A stretch of 55,242 nt of DNA from Flavobacterium araucananum (GTDB lineage: Bacteria > Bacteroidota > Bacteroidia > Flavobacteriales > Flavobacteriaceae): the NCBI RefSeq assembly GCF_002222055.1, contig NZ_MUGS01000020.1:1-55242 (forward strand), read 5' to 3'. The position numbers and the translations under genes were made by a program. Below, one piece after another: positions 51,758-55,242 of the stretch; within the stretch, counting starts at the first letter, position 1; each line of letters starts with the position of its first letter. The notes beneath the pieces were generated by a model that was given only the letters and a program-made list of their open reading frames with translations, did no database searches and was not told where the DNA came from.

Positions 51758-53011
51758 TTAGTTTTCCAAATTACTTACTTTTTCCTGACCTGTTTCTTTG
51801 AGCATTAAACTTATCAGAATAGCAATCGAAATTCCGATAATCCAAAATAAACCCGCTTGCTGAAAATGCAGTGCTTTATCAGTAGTATCTTGAAGCGTTT
51901 TTCCAAATAAATTACTAAATAAAGGACTTAAAAGCGTTGTTACTCCAAAAGTTATAAAATTAATTGCTCCGGTTGCGCTTCCTTTTACATTATCCGGATT
52001 TGCTTCTTTTATTATTGAATATGGAATCATAGCTGCTCCGGAAGCTACACCTAATAAAAACATGCTAAATTTAGTAGGCAGGAGATCCGGAAAGTACAAC
52101 AATTGAATTAAGGCTACAATCATCAACGCTGCACCTAATATAAGAACAGGTTTTCGTTTTTTTATTTTGTCTGTAAAATATCCTAAAAGCGGACATCCAA
52201 ATACCCAGCCAAAAGCGACCATTGCACTCGAAATGGTTGCGGTATGAAAATCGAAAGCACGATCTTTCTGGAAAAAGTCAACCGCCCATGTCATAGCAAA
52301 TATAGTTGTTGGGGCAAATAATAATCCCGAAACAATACCACACAACCATGATTGCGGGTTGCTAAAAACGATTTTATAAGGATTGAGCAAACTTTGTTTC
52401 TTTTCGATACTTTCGGCTTTTTTACCAACGATGTTTGCCGGAGTTATAAACCAAAGCCCAAAAGCAACGATTATAGTAAAAATTCCAATAAACAACCAAA
52501 AGGTATTGATATCCATTCCTTTTTCGATTAATGGACCTACAATAAATTGTCCGGCAGAACCGCCAAGCATTCCAAGACATTGTGTGAATCCTATTGCTGT
52601 TGCCAATGATTTTGCCGAAAATCCTTTACTGGCAAGATATACGCAACCCGGAAACGCAAAGGCACATCCGGCACCTTGAAACAGCCTGCCAAAAACTCCG
52701 CTAAACTGACTGGAAACCATAAAGAATAAACAGCCAATTCCTAAAATGAGGGCTCCGGTAAAGAGTGAGTATTTTGCACCAAACCGATCCAGGGCAATTC
52801 CCGCAATTAAACTACAGGTTGAGTAGGTATAATAATACATGCCCACAATCTCTACCAGTCTGATTTCGTTTACAGAAAAACTTTGTGAAAGTTCCGGAAA
52901 CATTACTGCCGGAGCAGAACGTATAACATAATCCAAAAAATAGAAAATCAAACCAAATACCCATGCGATCACATAGTATTTGGTATACGATTTATTACTG
53001 TTTATATCCAT
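51758..53011 (-). CDS. MFS transporter
   Basis: 417 residues, 12 membrane helices. MFS traits: ALDRFGAKYSLFTGALIL (loop 2-3 signature), GRLFQGAGCAFAFPGCVYLA, a central loop (GKKAESIEKKQSLLNPYK) and GYFTDKIKKRKPVLILGAAL (the repeat of the loop motif in the second half). IRSAPAVMFPELSQSFSVNE at the N-terminus resembles the phthalate/hexuronate-type permease branch; the substrate is unknown. Single gene, upstream of the pyruvate-oxidase locus. Confidence 0.92.
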   Translation of the reverse strand: MDINSNKSYTKYYVIAWVFGLIFYFLDYVIRSAPAVMFPELSQSFSVNEIRLVEIVGMYYYTYSTCSLIAGIALDRFGAKYSLFTGALILGIGCLFFMVSSQFSGVFGRLFQGAGCAFAFPGCVYLASKGFSAKSLATAIGFTQCLGMLGGSAGQFIVGPLIEKGMDINTFWLFIGIFTIIVAFGLWFITPANIVGKKAESIEKKQSLLNPYKIVFSNPQSWLCGIVSGLLFAPTTIFAMTWAVDFFQKDRAFDFHTATISSAMVAFGWVFGCPLLGYFTDKIKKRKPVLILGAALMIVALIQLLYFPDLLPTKFSMFLLGVASGAAMIPYSIIKEANPDNVKGSATGAINFITFGVTTLLSPLFSNLFGKTLQDTTDKALHFQQAGLFWIIGISIAILISLMLKETGQEKVSNLEN

Positions 53012-53039
53012 AAGGTTGTTGTTTAATTGAGCTTAAATT

Positions 53040-53145
53040 ACAGTAACACCAATTACACGAATTAGCACAAATTTTTAAGGAGTATTTTAGTTTGCGAAAT
53101 TAATTTCACGAAAGAATTTGTGCAAATTCGTGCAATTCGTGTTTG
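53040..53145. repeat. Dispersed cacgaatt element
   Basis: aattacacgaattagcacaa, then gtgcaaattcgtgcaattcg: another member of the gccacgaatt family, in inverted-repeat form. Confidence 0.6.
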
Positions 53146-53148
53146 TTT

Positions 53149-53907
53149 TTAGATACCTTCCTTTAGATGTTTGTAATTAGATTTGACAGTGTCTAAAACC
53201 TCTTCCATTTTTCCGCCAAGCATTAATCTGGTCATTGATTTTGCCATACCCAGCACTTGTTCCCATTCTACTTTTGGGGGCATTGCAAGAGCATTTGGGT
53301 TCGTAAATACATTGAGTAAAACGGGACCATTATGGCGGAATGCATTTTCAATTGCTCCTTCAACTTCTTCAGGTTTATGAACGTTTACGCCCTGAAAACC
53401 CATTGCCTGTGCGATTAAACCAAAGTCTGGATTTACCATATCTGTTTCGTTATCCGGCAAACCATTCACTTCCATTTCCAGTTTTACCATCCCCAAAGCA
53501 CGATTATTAAAAACAATAATTTTGATAGGAATATTGTATTGATTAATAGTCGCCAAATCGCCTAAAAGCATCGACAGACCACCATCGCCACACAGGGCAA
53601 TAACCTGACGTTCAGGATGTGCCAGAGCCGCTCCAATAGCCATTGGCATTGCATTTGCCATAGATCCGTGATTAAAAGAACCCAGCATTTTTCGTTCGCC
53701 TGTTCCCTTGATAAAACGTGCTCCCCAAACACAGGTCATTCCCGTATCTACCGTAAAAATGGCGTCTTTATTGGCCAATTTATCGATGATATGTGCCAGA
53801 TATTCAGGCTGTATAGTGTCTTCGCTGCCGTTATCCTTGATATAGATGTTCATGTTTTCTTTTACACTGGCATAAAATTTAAGTTGTGCCTGTAAAAAAA
53901 CTATCAT
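53149..53907 (-). CDS. poxB: Pyruvate oxidase-like ThDP enzyme, C-terminal part (frameshifted)
   Basis: This frame codes the C-terminal half of a ThDP-dependent enzyme: IFTVDTGMTCVWGARFIKGT, SFNHGSMANAMPMAIGAALA, the ThDP/Mg motif CGDGGLSMLLGDLATINQYNIPIKIIVFNN and PVLLNVFTNPNALAMPP. The apparent Met at 53907 is inside the N-terminal half, so this is not an independent gene. Joining the two halves needs the removal of one A from the A7 run at 53894-53900 and gives about 578 residues, the size of PoxB (572 in E. coli). The membrane-binding C-terminal tail of PoxB is not evident. Confidence 0.88.
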   Translation of the reverse strand: MIVFLQAQLKFYASVKENMNIYIKDNGSEDTIQPEYLAHIIDKLANKDAIFTVDTGMTCVWGARFIKGTGERKMLGSFNHGSMANAMPMAIGAALAHPERQVIALCGDGGLSMLLGDLATINQYNIPIKIIVFNNRALGMVKLEMEVNGLPDNETDMVNPDFGLIAQAMGFQGVNVHKPEEVEGAIENAFRHNGPVLLNVFTNPNALAMPPKVEWEQVLGMAKSMTRLMLGGKMEEVLDTVKSNYKHLKEGI

Positions 53908-54886
53908 CTGTTTTTGTTTCTAGCAGCGGTAGTAGAGCTTCTATCGTGTTGGCAACATCACCGCATAAGCCCATATAGAGATTGGCTCTTCGGCCTAAAC
54001 GTTCTGTACTGGTATCGATCTGAATGATTTTATTAGCTGTAGGCATAAATTTATCATACGGAAAATCAGTTCCCAACAATAAAACCAGATGTGATTCGTG
54101 CATACTATGATAAGCAGAAGGTTGTCCAAGCAAACCCGTCATCCCTATTTCGTTAGGATTATTGGGTTGTATACTCATTTTTCCTCTAAACGAGTATCCT
54201 ACGGGAGCTTTGATATGTTGGGATAATTGTACCACCTGATCGTGTGCTTTTTCGGCGCCAATTCCGCAGAATAAAGTGATTTTGGTACTCTCATTGATAG
54301 CTTTCGCTAAATGTTGTAATTCAGTATCAGAAGGTCTGATAACCGGATTGCAATGAAAATATTGGGTCGAGATATTGCTTTCAACCGCTTTCAATTCAGA
54401 TACATCACCGGGTAAACCAATTACCGCAACACCTTTTTTGCCTAAAGCATGTTGTATCGCCGTTTGTATAATTCGGGGAGCTTGCTCAGCAGTCATAATC
54501 ATCTGATTATAACAACTGCAATCATCAAAAAGTTTGATGGTGTTGGTTTCCTGAAAATAATCCATTCCCATTTCGCCTGTATTTATGGTAGAAGCAATTG
54601 CTAATAAAGGCACATGTGACTTATGCGCATCATATAATCCGTTGATTAAATGTACGTGTCCCGGTCCGCAACTTCCGGCACAAACGGCAAAACCGTCCAA
54701 TTCAGCTTCTGCCGCTGCCGCATAAGCACCAACTTCTTCATGGCGAACATGAATCCATTTTATTTTTCCGTTTCTGCGTATCGCATCATTAAAATGATTT
54801 AAACTATCACCGGTAACCGCATAAACGCGTTTTACTCCAGCCTCTACCAACATATCAACTAATTGTTCTGCAACTATTTTACTCAT
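53879..54886 (-). CDS. poxB: Pyruvate oxidase-like ThDP enzyme, N-terminal part (frameshifted)
   Basis: 335-residue open frame holding the N-terminal ThDP-binding domain (VAEQLVDMLVEAGVKRVYAV, HVRHEEVGAYAAAAEAELDG with the cofactor-activating Glu, GSCGPGHVHLINGLYDAHKS, PLLAIASTINTGEMGMDYFQ) and the central domain (ALGKKGVAVIGLPGDV, ITLFCGIGAEKAHDQVVQLS, VLLLGTDFPYDKFMPTANKI). It ends in a frame-shifted tail (DDSFFTGTT) where the run of T has one base too many. With the following half it would make a full ThDP enzyme that oxidises pyruvate to acetate and CO2. Confidence 0.88.
   Translation of the reverse strand: MSKIVAEQLVDMLVEAGVKRVYAVTGDSLNHFNDAIRRNGKIKWIHVRHEEVGAYAAAAEAELDGFAVCAGSCGPGHVHLINGLYDAHKSHVPLLAIASTINTGEMGMDYFQETNTIKLFDDCSCYNQMIMTAEQAPRIIQTAIQHALGKKGVAVIGLPGDVSELKAVESNISTQYFHCNPVIRPSDTELQHLAKAINESTKITLFCGIGAEKAHDQVVQLSQHIKAPVGYSFRGKMSIQPNNPNEIGMTGLLGQPSAYHSMHESHLVLLLGTDFPYDKFMPTANKIIQIDTSTERLGRRANLYMGLCGDVANTIEALLPLLETKTDDSFFTGTT
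53894..53900 (-). other. Homopolymer frameshift site in the pyruvate oxidase gene
   Basis: Seven T on the coding strand (AGTTTTTTTACAG). With six T the frame reads DDSFLQAQLKFYASVKEN and continues into the C-terminal half. Either a genuine indel, slippage-based switching or a sequencing error. Confidence 0.85.
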
Positions 54887-55242
54887 GGATTATATTTTTA
54901 AAATTAATAATTTCGATCGTATAAACATTGGTTATGGTTTACTTTCTAGTGATTACATTTTAAGATACACTTGGTAATGATGTAAAAAAGGTTTTTGGTA
55001 TGGTTTTATAAATTTAGTAAAATCTAAGGGACTGAGGTGCTAAGTGGCTAAGTTTTTTTTTTGGAGGTACAAAGTGGCTAAGGTTCTAAGTGGCTAAGTT
55101 TTTTTGAAGGTAGGAAGCAAGAAAGGTTCAAAGGGACAAAGTTTTTTACACTTCGTTTACCTTTGAACCTTTTATAATGAAGAAATTAAGTTGGTAGATT
55201 TTTCTTATGATTTTTATATCTTAAAAAAAAACTTAGCCACTT
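54887..55242. repeat. Terminal spacer with short direct and inverted repeats
   Basis: No gene. Runs of ctaagtggctaag units (near 55035-55100 and again at the right edge) and an inverted repeat aaaggttcaaaggg / tacctttgaaccttt (about 55123-55172). A related ctaaggttctgagttgctaag run occurs at 30760. Confidence 0.6.

Noticed and set aside
53149..53907. Second independent ThDP enzyme gene
   Set aside because: Its apparent start lies inside the preceding gene, and the two halves make one standard-length enzyme after a one-base correction.

Overview
The window looks like the chromosome of a flavobacterium, most likely the genus Flavobacterium. The evidence is low GC, Bacteroidota-type promoters (TAnnTTTG at -7), weak ribosome binding sites, a type IX secretion tail, the gliding lipoprotein GldI, GSII and GSIII glutamine synthetases side by side, and a GH92 glycosidase. 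No rRNA, tRNA, CRISPR array or insertion sequence was recognised.

Layout. (1) 1-2.9 kb is accessory: a left-truncated reverse transcriptase (minus strand) preceded by 470 bp of hairpin-rich noncoding DNA, a duplicated-domain orphan protein and repeat elements. (2) 3.0-4.6 kb is a T9SS-exported repeat protein. (3) 5.0-9.6 kb is a putative toxin-immunity locus: two near-identical DUF2931 lipoproteins and a DUF2235 (Tle1-like) lipase, with a remnant of a second lipase gene between the lipoproteins. (4) 9.6-13.1 kb has three small secreted paralogues and an AraC regulator sharing a repeated palindrome. (5) 13.2-18.6 kb has an M13 peptidase, a 91-bp tandem repeat array, an esterase and two lipoproteins, one broken by a stop codon after its lipobox. 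(6) 18.7-23.6 kb has TerC and divergent GSII/GSIII. (7) 23.9-29.4 kb is a complete curli-type amyloid operon with lineage-specific domain fusions. (8) 29.5-37.9 kb has a PurM-like protein, a 1.6 kb array of about 395-bp units built from short palindromes, a GNAT enzyme and a GH92 glycosidase. (9) 38-55 kb is mostly minus-strand housekeeping: M61 peptidase, small membrane proteins, aquaporin, a folding operon (nrnA-gldI-two cyclophilin/FKBP fusions), ClC, RidA, CbpA/CbpM, an MFS carrier and a frameshifted pyruvate oxidase.

How the genes fit together. The curli operon is self-contained: fibre subunits, an accessory factor with a CsgH-like domain, CsgF, a CsgG pore carrying its own beta-barrel, and a lipoprotein of unknown role. 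The lipase locus reads as immunity-immunity-effector and shows cassette duplication followed by loss of one effector. The folding operon places periplasmic prolyl isomerases next to GldI. The best places to look for something undescribed are the RT with its upstream structured DNA, the mosaic immunity pair, the CsgH-CsgE fusion and the palindrome array.
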